This document shows positions 31,468 through 40,142 of a stretch of DNA of 64,000 nt, in pieces. This DNA comes from Paeniroseomonas aquatica (GTDB taxonomy: Bacteria > Pseudomonadota > Alphaproteobacteria > Acetobacterales > Acetobacteraceae): NCBI RefSeq assembly GCF_030409335.1, contig NZ_JAUFPN010000147.1:1-64000 (forward strand), given 5' to 3'. The notes beneath the pieces were generated by a model. It had not been told where the DNA came from. It searched no databases and worked only from the letters and a program-made list of their open reading frames with translations. A program made the translations under genes and the position numbers. Numbering within the stretch: the stretch's first letter is position 1; each line of letters begins with the position of its first letter.

Positions 31468-31850
31468 GGGCGGCGTAGTTCCGGTGGCAGGCCGGCGCCG
31501 AGGCCGGCGCATTCGACCAGCATCCGCTCCAGCATGGGGCTGCGGCAGTCCTCCGGGACCGGGCGGCGCCCGGTGAGCCAGTCCGAAAGCTCGACATCCG
31601 GGAAATCCAAGGTGGCCTCGAGGTCGTCAAGCTCGGCCTCGGTCAGCTCGGCCGCCCACCGCCTGACGAAGGCGCCGATCATCAGATCCGCCTCCTTGGT
31701 CCCGCGATGATGCGCGCGGAACAGCAGCCGCCGGCGCCGCGCGTCAAGGACGGGCGGGTCGGGGTCGGTTGGATCGGAAGCGGATGGACTGGCGTCTGGA
31801 TCTTGGGGCATGTCGTCGATGCGTCTGGGGGCTGGCATATAGAGGCGCAT
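31464..31850 (-). CDS. sdhE: succinate dehydrogenase assembly factor 2
   Basis: A 115-128-aa protein of the SdhE (DUF339) family, which helps attach FAD covalently to SdhA. The family signature is intact in RRRLLFRAHHRGTKEADLMIGAF (RGxxE motif), followed by DLEATLDFPDVELSDWLTGRRPVP. I use the ATG at 31850 because AGGA lies 6-7 nt upstream; an ATG at 31811 would give the shorter protein. It is coupled to mfd by a 4-bp overlap, a common alphaproteobacterial pair, and is divergent from recG (45 bp). Confidence 0.92.
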   Translation of the reverse strand: MRLYMPAPRRIDDMPQDPDASPSASDPTDPDPPVLDARRRRLLFRAHHRGTKEADLMIGAFVRRWAAELTEAELDDLEATLDFPDVELSDWLTGRRPVPEDCRSPMLERMLVECAGLGAGLPPELRRP

Positions 31851-31895
31851 GGGAATCCTGTCAGCCCGACGCAGCAGCCTCAGTGATGGTTCCGC

Positions 31896-34031
31896 ATGAC
31901 GAATGTGGAAGAAATGCCCCTGTCCCTCCCCGGGGCCGGCATCGGCGGGGCTGACCTGGCTCCGCTGCTGACGCCGCTCGCCAGCCTGACCGGGGTCGGA
32001 CCGCAGATCGCCAAGCGGCTGGCCGAGGCGGTGGGGGGAGACCGGGTGCTGGACCTGCTCTTCCATATGCCCGAGCGCTATGCCCGGCGGCTGCGGATCG
32101 AGCACCCGGAGGAGGCGCTGCCGGATACCGAGGTGATTCTGCCCGCCCTGGTGCTGGGCCTGCGCGCGGCTCGGTCGAAGACCGGCCGGCCCTTCGTCGA
32201 GTTGCGCGCCGAGGCGGCCGGCGGCAAGCGGCTGATGGTGCGCTTCATCAACGGCCGGCTGGACTGGCTGAGCCGGCTGCTGCCGGAAGGCACCGACCGG
32301 CTCTTCGCCGGCAAGCTGCAGGCCGAGGGCGGCGGCTTCTCCATGATGAACCCGCTGACCGCGACCGGCCCCGAGGGCCTGCCCGAGGTGGAGCCTGTCT
32401 GGCCCCTGGTGCAGGGGCTGCGGCTGGCGACCGTGGTCCGGGCCATGGCCGCGGCGCTGGAGCGGCTGCCGAATTTCCCCGAATGGCATGACGCCGCCCT
32501 GCTGCGGCGGGAGGCTTGGCCCGGCTTTGACGCGGCGCTGCGGCTGGTCCAGGCGCCGGATGGGGCACCGCCGCCTGCCGCCCGGACCCGCCTCGCCTAT
32601 GACGAGGCGCTGGCCGGGCAGCTGGCCCTGGCACTGGTCCGCCGCCGGGTCCGGCTGCGGCCCGGTCGGGCCCTGGCCGGCGATGGGCGGCTGCGGGCTG
32701 CGGCGCTGACGGCCTTCGGCCATCCGCTGACCGGGTCGCAGGCGCATGCGCTGGCCGAGATCGATGCCGATCTCACCGCGCCATACCAGATGCTGCGGCT
32801 GCTGCAGGGCGATGTCGGCTCCGGCAAGACGCTGGTCGCCCTGTTGGCCATGCTGCGGGCGGTCGAGTCGGGCGCCCAGGCGGCGCTGATGGCACCGACC
32901 GAGTTGCTGGCACGCCAGCACATCCGGACCCTAGACCGGCTCTGCACCCCGGCCGGGGTCAGGGTCGAACTGCTTGCCGGCAGCGTGAAGGGCGCCCAGC
33001 GCAGGCGGGTGCTCGGTGGCCTGGCCAGCGGCGCCGTGCAGATCATCGTCGGCACCCATGCGCTGTTCCAGGAGGGCGTGGTCTTCCGCGACCTCGCCCT
33101 GGCGGTGGTGGACGAGCAGCACCGGTTCGGCGTCGCCCAGCGCCTGCTCCTGGCGGGCAAGGGGTCCGGTGGGGAGAATCCGGCAGATCTCCTGGTCATG
33201 ACCGCGACCCCCATCCCCCGCACCCTGCTGCTGACCCAGTGGGGGGAGATGGCGGTCTCCCGCCTCACCGAGAAGCCCGCGGGCCGCAAGCCCATCGCCA
33301 CCACCCTGCATGGGCTGCGCAGCCTGCCCGAGGTCGTCGCCGGTATCGGCCGGGCCATGGAACGCGGTGCCCGGGTCTACTGGGTCTGCCCGCATGTCGC
33401 CGAATCCGAGCTGGTGGATATGGCGGCGGCCGAGGTCCGGTACGCCGAACTGTCCGAACGCTTCCCAGGACGGGTCGGCCTGGCGCATGGCCGGCTGGAT
33501 CCGGAGGTGCGGGAGGCCGCCATCCGCGCCTTCGCCGAGGGCCGCACCCAACTGCTGGTGGCGACCACGGTCATTGAGGTCGGGGTCGACGTGCCGGAGG
33601 CAACGGTCATGGTGGTGGAGCATGCCGACCGCTTCGGCCTGGCCCAGCTGCACCAGCTGCGCGGCCGGGTCGGCCGGGGCTCGGCCGCCAGCTACTGCAT
33701 GCTGCTGTACGACGAGGGCCTGGGCCTGGCCTCGCGCGAGCGGCTGTTGACGCTGCGCGACACCGAGGATGGCTTCGTCATCGCCGATGCCGACTTCCGC
33801 CTGCGCGGCGGCGGCGAGGCGCTCGGGACTCGGCAGTCCGGCGCTCCGGTCTTCCGCCTTGGCCTGCCGGAGGCCGAGGCGCAGGACGGGCTCATCACCA
33901 TGGCCAACCGCGACGCGGCTTTGCTGCTGGAGAAGGACCCCACCCTGGCCAGCCCCCGGGGACAGGCCGCGCGCGTGCTCCTGAGGCTGTTCGGCCGGGA
34001 GGCGGCAATGGAAACCCTGCGGGCGGGCTAG
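31896..34031 (+). CDS. recG: ATP-dependent DNA helicase RecG
   Basis: A 711-aa branched-DNA helicase that regresses stalled replication forks and processes R-loops and Holliday junctions. The N-terminal wedge domain (LTGVGPQIAKRLAEAVGGDRVLDLLFHMPERYA) precedes the motor with GDVGSGKTLVALLAML (Walker A), VVDEQHRFGVAQR (DExH), MTATPIPRTLLLTQWGEM and TTVIEVGVDVPEATVMVVEHADRFGLAQLHQLRGRVGR. Length is normal. It is divergent from sdhE-mfd, placing two repair motors side by side. Confidence 0.98.
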   Translation: MTNVEEMPLSLPGAGIGGADLAPLLTPLASLTGVGPQIAKRLAEAVGGDRVLDLLFHMPERYARRLRIEHPEEALPDTEVILPALVLGLRAARSKTGRPFVELRAEAAGGKRLMVRFINGRLDWLSRLLPEGTDRLFAGKLQAEGGGFSMMNPLTATGPEGLPEVEPVWPLVQGLRLATVVRAMAAALERLPNFPEWHDAALLRREAWPGFDAALRLVQAPDGAPPPAARTRLAYDEALAGQLALALVRRRVRLRPGRALAGDGRLRAAALTAFGHPLTGSQAHALAEIDADLTAPYQMLRLLQGDVGSGKTLVALLAMLRAVESGAQAALMAPTELLARQHIRTLDRLCTPAGVRVELLAGSVKGAQRRRVLGGLASGAVQIIVGTHALFQEGVVFRDLALAVVDEQHRFGVAQRLLLAGKGSGGENPADLLVMTATPIPRTLLLTQWGEMAVSRLTEKPAGRKPIATTLHGLRSLPEVVAGIGRAMERGARVYWVCPHVAESELVDMAAAEVRYAELSERFPGRVGLAHGRLDPEVREAAIRAFAEGRTQLLVATTVIEVGVDVPEATVMVVEHADRFGLAQLHQLRGRVGRGSAASYCMLLYDEGLGLASRERLLTLRDTEDGFVIADADFRLRGGGEALGTRQSGAPVFRLGLPEAEAQDGLITMANRDAALLLEKDPTLASPRGQAARVLLRLFGREAAMETLRAG

Positions 34032-34104
34032 CGGGAGGGGGGTTTTGCAACCCGGCCGTTGCGAGTAAGTGCGGCGGCCTTAGGGATTTCTCAGGGGGTA
34101 TGCC

Positions 34105-34839
34105 TTGGCCGCACTGATCGAGATCGAGCGCCTCACCAAGCGCTTCTCCGGCTTCACCGCGGTCGACGACGTGTCCTTCACCGTGGCGCGGGGCGAGGTG
34201 CTTGGCTTCCTTGGCCCCAATGGCGCCGGCAAGTCGACCACCATGCGGATGCTGGCCGGCTTCATGCCGCCCAGCGCCGGCACCGCCCGCATCTGCGGCG
34301 CCGACGTGGTGGACCAGCCGGTGGCGGCGAAGCGGAACCTCGGCTTCCTGCCCGAGGGCGCGCCGACCTATCCGGAGATGAGCGTCACCGGCTTCCTCGC
34401 CTTCACCGGCCGCATCCGCGGCTTCCGCGGCTCGGAGCTCGACGACCGGGTGGCGCATGCCATGCTGCTGACCCAGCTCGAAGGGGTCCGGCTGCAGCCC
34501 ATCGAGACCCTGTCCAAGGGCTTCAAGCGCCGCGTCGGCCTGGCCCAGGCGCTGCTGCACGACCCGCCGGTGCTGGTGCTGGACGAGCCGACCGACGGGC
34601 TCGACCCCAACCAGAAGCATGAGGTGCGCGAGCTGATCCGCCGCATGGCACCGGAGAAGGCCATCGTCATCAGCACCCATATCCTGGAGGAGGTCGGCGC
34701 GGTCTGCAGCCGCGCCATCATAATCGCCCGCGGCCGCATCGTCGTGGATGCGGCGCCGACGGTGCTGGAAGAATCCGGCCGCAGCCTGGAGGAGGTCTTC
34801 CGCAGCCTCACCCTCGGCAATCATGAGGAGGCCGCCTGA
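34105..34839 (+). CDS. GldA-like ABC transporter ATP-binding protein
   Basis: A 244-aa ATPase. It has Walker A GPNGAGKSTTMRMLAG, Q-loop region GFLPEGAPTYPEM, signature LSKGFKRRVGLAQALLHDPPVLVLDEPTDGLDPNQ and an H-loop ISTHILEEV. This pattern is that of the CcmA/GldA/NatA group with drug- and lipid-type exporters. The start is a TTG with AGGGGG about 8 nt before it; no ATG in frame would keep the N-terminus. It overlaps the permease start by 1 bp and begins a five-gene operon with the next genes. Confidence 0.92.
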   Translation: MAALIEIERLTKRFSGFTAVDDVSFTVARGEVLGFLGPNGAGKSTTMRMLAGFMPPSAGTARICGADVVDQPVAAKRNLGFLPEGAPTYPEMSVTGFLAFTGRIRGFRGSELDDRVAHAMLLTQLEGVRLQPIETLSKGFKRRVGLAQALLHDPPVLVLDEPTDGLDPNQKHEVRELIRRMAPEKAIVISTHILEEVGAVCSRAIIIARGRIVVDAAPTVLEESGRSLEEVFRSLTLGNHEEAA

Positions 34840-35570
34840 TGGCGCCCGCGCTGATCGTCGCCCGGCGGGAGCTGTCCGGCTACTTCGCCACGCCCGTCGC
34901 CTATGTATTCATCGTCATCTTCCTGGTCCTGGCAGGCGCCCTGACCTTCACGCTGGGAAACTTCTTCGGCCGCGGCCAGGCCGACCTGATCCCCTTCTTC
35001 TCCTTCATCCCCTGGCTGTTTCTCTTCCTCGTGCCGGCGCTGACCATGCGGCTCTGGGCGGAGGAGCGCCGGCTCGGCACGATCGAGCTGCTGCTGACCC
35101 TGCCGCTGCCGCAGTGGCAGGCGGTGCTCGGCAAATTCCTCGCCGCCTGGGCCTTCTGCGGCATCGCCCTGGCGCTGACCTTCCCGCTCTGGATCACCGT
35201 CAACGTCCTGGGCACGCCCGACAACGGCGTCATCCTCTCGGGCTATGTCGGCTGCCTGATGGTTGCCGGCGCTTATCTCGCACTCGGCGCGGCGATCTCG
35301 GCCGGCACCAAGAACCAGGTCGTCGCCTTCGTCCTCGCCGTCGCGCTCTGCTTCGTCTTCGCGGCGGCCGGCAGCCCGGTCGTCACCGAATTCCTCGATA
35401 CCCGCATTCCGCAGCTGGCCGAGCTCGCCCGGGCGCTTTCGGTCGCCGACCGCTTCGGCGGCTTCACCCGGGGCGTGATCTCGGCGCGCGACATCCTGTT
35501 CTTCGCCAGCTTCATCGGCTTCTTCCTGTTCGTGAATGCCGTCGTGCTCGACCATCGGAAGGCGGATTAG
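34839..35570 (+). CDS. GldF-like ABC transporter permease
   Basis: A 243-aa inner-membrane protein with about six hydrophobic segments. It starts LIVARRELSGYFATPVAYVFIVIFLVLAGALTFTLGNFF and carries MRLWAEERRLGTIELLLTLPLPQWQAVLGKFLAAW, the ABC-2 type cytoplasmic coupling region seen in gliding-motility GldF. It should form the channel with the ATPase gene that it overlaps by 1 bp (TGATG). What is exported is unknown. Confidence 0.92.
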   Translation: MAPALIVARRELSGYFATPVAYVFIVIFLVLAGALTFTLGNFFGRGQADLIPFFSFIPWLFLFLVPALTMRLWAEERRLGTIELLLTLPLPQWQAVLGKFLAAWAFCGIALALTFPLWITVNVLGTPDNGVILSGYVGCLMVAGAYLALGAAISAGTKNQVVAFVLAVALCFVFAAAGSPVVTEFLDTRIPQLAELARALSVADRFGGFTRGVISARDILFFASFIGFFLFVNAVVLDHRKAD

Positions 35571-35574
35571 GCGC

Positions 35575-37548
35575 ATGAGCGACACCGCACCCCTGTTCCA
35601 ACCGGCCCCGCCGCCGCCGCGCGCGCGCAGCCGCCGCCTCGGCACCTCGGCGCTCGGCCTGCTCGCCGCTGCCGTGCTGGCCATCGGTATCAACATGGTC
35701 GCCGACCGGGTGCTGACCCGCGCCCGGATCGACCTCACCAGCCAGCGGCTCTACACCCTCTCGGACGGCACGCGGCAGGTCCTCGGCGGCCTGACCGACC
35801 CGGTCACCCTGCGGCTGTTCTACTCGAAGCGCCTCGGCGCCGAGATCCCGATGTATGGCGCCTATGCCGACCGGGTGCGGGAGATGCTGGCGGAATACGT
35901 CTCGCTCTCGAACGGCAAGGTGAAGCTCGAGGTCTTCGACCCCGAGCCCTTCTCGGAGACCGAGGATCGCGCCATGGCCTACGGGCTGCAGGGCGTCCCG
36001 GTCGACCAGTCCGGCGAGCAGGTCTATTTCGGCCTCGCCGGCACCAACCTGGTGGACGACGAGAAGACCGTCGCCTTCTTCCAGCCCGACCGCGAGCGCT
36101 TTCTCGAATACGATCTGACGCGGCTGGTCTACGACCTCTCGAACCCGCGCCGCCCGACCATCGGGGTGATGACCGCCCTGCCGCTGAACGGCGACCCGCG
36201 GGCGATGATGATGCGCCAGCCACAGCTCGGCCAGCCGGCGGTGGTGATGAACCAACTCCGCCAGTTCTTCACCGTGAAGGACGTCCCGCTCGATGCCCAG
36301 GTGATCGAGGCCGACGTCCAGGTCCTGGTCGTCGCCCACCCGCAGGGCCTCAGCGAGGCCGCGCAATACGCCATCGACCAATTCGTCATGCGCGGCGGCA
36401 AGCTGATGGTCCTGACCGATCCCCATTCCGAGAGCCAGGCCAGCCGCCCCGGCCCCACTGGCCAGCCGCCGGCCGAGACCGCCTCCTCGCTGGAGCGCCT
36501 GCTGAACGCCTGGGGCGTCGAGGCGCCCTCCGACAAGGTGGTGCTCGACCTCCGCGGCGCCTGGCGGGTCCGGGCCGGGCCGCAGGACCGGGTCCAGGCG
36601 GTGGACTACGTCGCCTGGTACAACCTGCAGGCCGATAGCCTGAACCGCGCCGACGTGGCGCTCGCCCAGCTCGAGCAGATAACCGTCGCCTCGGCCGGCG
36701 AACTGCGGAAGAAGGAGGGGAGCACGGTGGAGTTCACCCCGCTGCTGACCACCTCGCCGCAGTCGATGGTGGTGGATGCCGCCCGGGTCCGGCAGGACCC
36801 GAGCCCGACCCGGCTGCTGGCGGATTTCCACGCCGACAACACCCGCCACGTCATCGCCGCCCGGCTGCGCGGCCAGCTGCCGACCGCCTTCCCCGATGGC
36901 CCACCCGCCGTGTCGGAGGGCCAGGAACGCCCGGCCGACTTCCCCGCCCACCTCGCCCGGACCGAGGGTGCGGCGAACATCGTCCTCGTCAACGACACCG
37001 ATATCCTCGAGGACCGCTTCTGGGTGCGGGTGCAGGACTTCTTCGGCCAGCAGGTGGCGACGCCGATCAGCGGCAATGGGGCGCTGGTGACGAATTTGGT
37101 CGATACCCTCGGCGGTTCGGATGCGCTGATCTCGCTGCGGTCGCGCGGCGAGAGCCTCAGGCCCTTCGATCTGGTCGAGGACATCCGCCGCAACGCCGAT
37201 GCCCAGTATCGCCAGACCGAGCGGCAGCTGACGCAGAAGCTCGAGGAGACCGAGCGCCGCCTGCGCGACCTTCGCCAGGGCACGCCCACGGGCCCCACCG
37301 GCGAACGCAACCAGAACCAGTCGGTGATAACGCCCGAGCAGCGCGCGGAAATCGACGCGGCCCGGGAGGAGATCATCCGGACCCGCCGTCAGCTGCGCGC
37401 CGTGCAACTCGAACTGCGACAGGAAATCGAGCGACTGGAGACGGTGCTGCGGGTGTTCAACATCGCCCTGGTCCCGGCGCTGTTGACCGCCTTCGCCGTG
37501 GGCCTCGCCGTGGTCCGCACCCGCCGCCGCGCCGCGGCGCGGGCCTGA
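35575..37548 (+). CDS. GldG-like ABC system auxiliary protein
   Basis: A 657-aa protein anchored by an N-terminal helix (LGLLAAAVLAIGINMVADRVL) and a C-terminal helix near residues 625-645. The large periplasmic part begins with RIDLTSQRLYTLSDGTRQVLGGLTDPVTLRLFYS, the hallmark of the GldG ABC_transp_aux domain, and ends in a coiled coil rich in Arg, Glu and Gln (around 540-620). It starts 4 bp after the permease. In Bacteroidetes GldG works with GldA and GldF; here the partner set is complete, but no gliding genes are near. Confidence 0.88.
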   Translation: MSDTAPLFQPAPPPPRARSRRLGTSALGLLAAAVLAIGINMVADRVLTRARIDLTSQRLYTLSDGTRQVLGGLTDPVTLRLFYSKRLGAEIPMYGAYADRVREMLAEYVSLSNGKVKLEVFDPEPFSETEDRAMAYGLQGVPVDQSGEQVYFGLAGTNLVDDEKTVAFFQPDRERFLEYDLTRLVYDLSNPRRPTIGVMTALPLNGDPRAMMMRQPQLGQPAVVMNQLRQFFTVKDVPLDAQVIEADVQVLVVAHPQGLSEAAQYAIDQFVMRGGKLMVLTDPHSESQASRPGPTGQPPAETASSLERLLNAWGVEAPSDKVVLDLRGAWRVRAGPQDRVQAVDYVAWYNLQADSLNRADVALAQLEQITVASAGELRKKEGSTVEFTPLLTTSPQSMVVDAARVRQDPSPTRLLADFHADNTRHVIAARLRGQLPTAFPDGPPAVSEGQERPADFPAHLARTEGAANIVLVNDTDILEDRFWVRVQDFFGQQVATPISGNGALVTNLVDTLGGSDALISLRSRGESLRPFDLVEDIRRNADAQYRQTERQLTQKLEETERRLRDLRQGTPTGPTGERNQNQSVITPEQRAEIDAAREEIIRTRRQLRAVQLELRQEIERLETVLRVFNIALVPALLTAFAVGLAVVRTRRRAAARA

Positions 37549-37561
37549 GGGGGGCCGCCGC

Positions 37562-38587
37562 ATGGAACGCCGGACCCTGCTGCTGCTGGGCACCGCGGCC
37601 GTCGTCTCGGTCGGTGCCGCCCTGGTGCTCACGCCCGATGGCCTGCGCCAGCGGGACACCTCCCCCGGGACCCTCGCCTTCGAGGGCCTGGCCCCGAAGC
37701 TGCGGGACGCGACCAGGATCGAGGTCCGCAAGTCCGATGCGACCCTGGTGCTGCTGCGCCAGGGCGAGGCCTGGGTGCTGCCGGACCGCGGCAATTATCC
37801 GGTCCGCCCCGAGAAGCTGCGCGAGATGCTGGTGGGCCTGACCGAGCTGCGGCTGGTCGAAGCCCGCACCGCTGACCGCGCCCAGCTCGACCGCCTTGGC
37901 GTCGACGACCCGGCGCGGCCGGGCAGCACCGCGGTGCTGCTGCGCATCCTTGGCCCGCAGGATCAGCCGATCGCCGAGCTGGTGGTCGGCCGCCGCCGCG
38001 TCCGCACGCAGGGCAATGTGCCCGAGACCATCTACGTGCGCCGGCCGGCGGAGGCCCAGGCCTGGCTGGCCGAGGGGCGGCTGGCGGTGGATGCCGACCC
38101 GCAGCTCTGGGTCGACCGGGATATCGCAAACTTCCCCCAGGACCGGATCCGCCGCGTGGTGGTCAGGCGCCTGGGGGAGCCGGAGCTGGTGCTGGGCCGC
38201 GGCGAAGGGCCGGAGGACAAGCTGCGTGTAACAATCCCGGCCGACCCGCCCCCCTTGGACGAGGTGGCGCTGGACGAGGTGGCCCGCAGCTTCGAGTACC
38301 TGACCTTCCTCGATGTGAAGCCCGAAGGCGCGGTACAGGGCACCGCCCTTGGCGAGGCTCGCTTCGAGCTGACCGAGGGCATGGCGGTGACGGTCTGGCC
38401 GAGCCGCGAGGCGGAGACATTGTGGATCCGGCTGCGCGCCGAGGATGGCCCTGATGCCGCCGCGTTGAACGCCCGCTGGACTGGCTGGGCTTATCAACTC
38501 GGGGTTTGGAAGGAGAAAGCTTTCACCCCGCGGCTGCAGGAATTGCTGGAACGTGAGGCCGCTCCCGAGACGGCCCCGGCACGGTGA
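37562..38587 (+). CDS. DUF4340 domain-containing protein
   Basis: A 341-aa protein with an N-terminal signal-anchor (RRTLLLLGTAAVVSVGAALVL) and a periplasmic DUF4340 region with repeated beta-rich units (IEVRKSDATLVLLRQGEAWVLPDRGNYPVRPEKLREML and DLD-like WVDRDIANFPQDRIRRVVV). DUF4340 proteins commonly follow GldG-type genes and are thought to be extra components of that transporter. It lies 13 bp after the GldG-like gene. Exact job unknown. Confidence 0.88.
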   Translation: MERRTLLLLGTAAVVSVGAALVLTPDGLRQRDTSPGTLAFEGLAPKLRDATRIEVRKSDATLVLLRQGEAWVLPDRGNYPVRPEKLREMLVGLTELRLVEARTADRAQLDRLGVDDPARPGSTAVLLRILGPQDQPIAELVVGRRRVRTQGNVPETIYVRRPAEAQAWLAEGRLAVDADPQLWVDRDIANFPQDRIRRVVVRRLGEPELVLGRGEGPEDKLRVTIPADPPPLDEVALDEVARSFEYLTFLDVKPEGAVQGTALGEARFELTEGMAVTVWPSREAETLWIRLRAEDGPDAAALNARWTGWAYQLGVWKEKAFTPRLQELLEREAAPETAPAR

Positions 38588-39012
38588 CCGGACGGGAGTT
38601 TCCGGACCGGCCCTGGGTCGGCATCGGCATGATCGTCTTCGACGGCGAACGGGTGCTGCTGGCCCGTCGCGGCAAGGCGCCGCGTATCGGCAGCTGGTCC
38701 CTGCCCGGCGGCGCCCAGCACCTGGGCGAGCGGGCCGAGGCCGCCGCTCGGCGCGAGCTGCTGGAGGAGACCGGCATCGAGGTCGGCCCGCTGGAGCTGG
38801 CGGCCGTTGTCGATGCCATCACCACCGATGTGGCCGGTGGTGTCCTCTACCATTATACCATCGTCGATTACTGCGCCCGCTGGGCGAGCGGCGAGGCCCG
38901 CCCCGGCGACGACGTCGCCGCCGTCGCCTGGGTGCTGCCCGAGGAGCTGCCCAGCTACGACCTGACGCCAGACGTGCTGCGGGTCATCGCCGAAGCGCGC
39001 CGCCGGCTGTAG
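38584..39012 (+). CDS. Nudix hydrolase
   Basis: A 142-aa hydrolase of nucleoside-diphosphate-linked compounds. The complete Nudix box runs from GAQHLGERAEAAARRELLEE to ETGI (Gx5Ex7REUxEExGU). The protein begins VGIGMIVFDGERVLLARRGKAP, suggesting an ADP-ribose or NTP clean-up type. It starts with a GTG overlapping the DUF4340 stop by 4 bp (GTGA), so it belongs to the same operon. Confidence 0.92.
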   Translation: MTGREFPDRPWVGIGMIVFDGERVLLARRGKAPRIGSWSLPGGAQHLGERAEAAARRELLEETGIEVGPLELAAVVDAITTDVAGGVLYHYTIVDYCARWASGEARPGDDVAAVAWVLPEELPSYDLTPDVLRVIAEARRRL

Positions 39013-39037
39013 GCTTTCCGGAAAAGGAGACCAACCC

Positions 39038-40036
39038 ATGCCGGGACGTCGTGATTTCCTGCTCGCTGGGGCCGCGTCGCTGATCGTTCCGCTGCGCGTG
39101 TCGGCGCAGCCAATCGCCGGCGGCCGGGCGCTGCGGCTGATCGTCCCGTTCCCGCCTGGCGGCGCCGTCGACATCCTGGGGCGGTTGCTGGCCGAGCGGC
39201 TTGGCCCGGCGCTCGGGCAGACGGTCATCGTCGAGAACCGGGGCGGCGCCGGCGGCAACATCGGTGCCGATGCGCTGGCCAAGGCGGCCCCGGATGGCAG
39301 CAGCATCGGGCTGATCAGCGCCACCACGCTCTGCGCCGCGACCGCGCTCTACCGATCCATGGCCTATGACCCGCAGCGGGACCTGGCCCCCGTCTCGATG
39401 ATCACCACCGGCGCGGTGCTCTGCGTGGTCAATGCCGAGACGGCGGCGAAGCGCGGCTGGAGCGATTTCGCCAGCCTCATCGCCTGGGCCAGGGCGCATC
39501 CGGAGGAGGTGCGGATGGGCTCCTCCGGCACCGGCACCACCAGCCACCTGACCATCGCCGCGGTGAACCAGGCGACCGGCGCGCGAATCACCCATGTGCC
39601 CTATCGCGGCGGCGGCCCGGCCATCAACGACCTGCTGGCGGGGACGATCGACATGATGTTCGACGTGATGCCAGCGCTGATGCCGCATGTGGAAAGCGGC
39701 AAGGTCAGGCCCCTGGCGGTGAGCAGCGCCCGGCGGCTGGCGGTTCTGCCGGAGGTCCCCGGCATGGCCGACCTGGCCCCGCTCGGCCTCGGCGACCTCG
39801 ATATCCAGAGCTGGAATGCGGTGATGACCACTACCGGCACGCCTGCGCCGGTCATCGCCCGCCTGGCCGAGGCGGTGCGGGCGGTGGCGGCCGAGCCCGC
39901 CTTCGTCGAGCGGCTGCGGCCGCTGGGCTACCAGGTCATCACCAGCGAGACGCCGGCGGCGCTGACGGCGCGTATCCAGGCCGAGACGCCGCGTTGGCAG
40001 CGGCTGGTGGAAATCTCCGGCGCCCGGCTCGACTGA
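39038..40036 (+). CDS. Bug-family (tripartite tricarboxylate transporter) substrate-binding protein
   Basis: A 332-aa periplasmic receptor. The signal peptide (GRRDFLLAGAASLIVPLRVSA) carries a Tat-like RRDFL. The core has LRLIVPFPPGGAVDILGRLLAERL, TVIVENRGGAGGNIGADALAKAAPDG, MGSSGTGTTSHLTIAAVN and HVPYRGGGPAINDLLAGTIDMMFD. AAGGAG precedes the ATG. No permease genes are nearby; it is a stand-alone receptor 25 bp after the Nudix gene, and could share its transcript. Confidence 0.92.
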   Translation: MPGRRDFLLAGAASLIVPLRVSAQPIAGGRALRLIVPFPPGGAVDILGRLLAERLGPALGQTVIVENRGGAGGNIGADALAKAAPDGSSIGLISATTLCAATALYRSMAYDPQRDLAPVSMITTGAVLCVVNAETAAKRGWSDFASLIAWARAHPEEVRMGSSGTGTTSHLTIAAVNQATGARITHVPYRGGGPAINDLLAGTIDMMFDVMPALMPHVESGKVRPLAVSSARRLAVLPEVPGMADLAPLGLGDLDIQSWNAVMTTTGTPAPVIARLAEAVRAVAAEPAFVERLRPLGYQVITSETPAALTARIQAETPRWQRLVEISGARLD

Positions 40037-40048
40037 GTCCCGGGCCGG

Positions 40049-40076
40049 CCCCTGGCCTGCGTGGTCCAGCCAGGGG
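40049..40076 (+). terminator. hairpin after the Bug receptor gene
   Basis: CCCCTGGC (40049-40056) and GCCAGGGG (40069-40076) form an 8-bp stem with a 12-nt loop just after the stop at 40036, between convergent genes. There is no T-run, so function as an intrinsic terminator is only likely by position. Confidence 0.35.
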
Positions 40077-40142
40077 AATGCCGCCAGGAAGGGCCGCGGC
40101 GCTGCCCCCTGGCCGGACACCAAGGGGATCAGCGGCTCAGCT

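Noticed and set aside
27937-31710. A 1257-aa open frame on the plus strand opposite mfd
   Set aside because: It is a high-GC shadow: composition is His/Gln/Gly/Arg-rich without domains, and mfd on the other strand has every motif.
31851-32921. Long N-terminal extension of the sdhE frame across recG
   Set aside because: The extension is antisense to recG and low complexity; SdhE is normally about 90-130 aa and a start with an RBS exists at 31850.
35512-37794. A 760-aa minus-strand frame opposite the GldG-like gene
   Set aside because: Shadow with no recognisable fold; the plus-strand gene is coupled to its neighbours.
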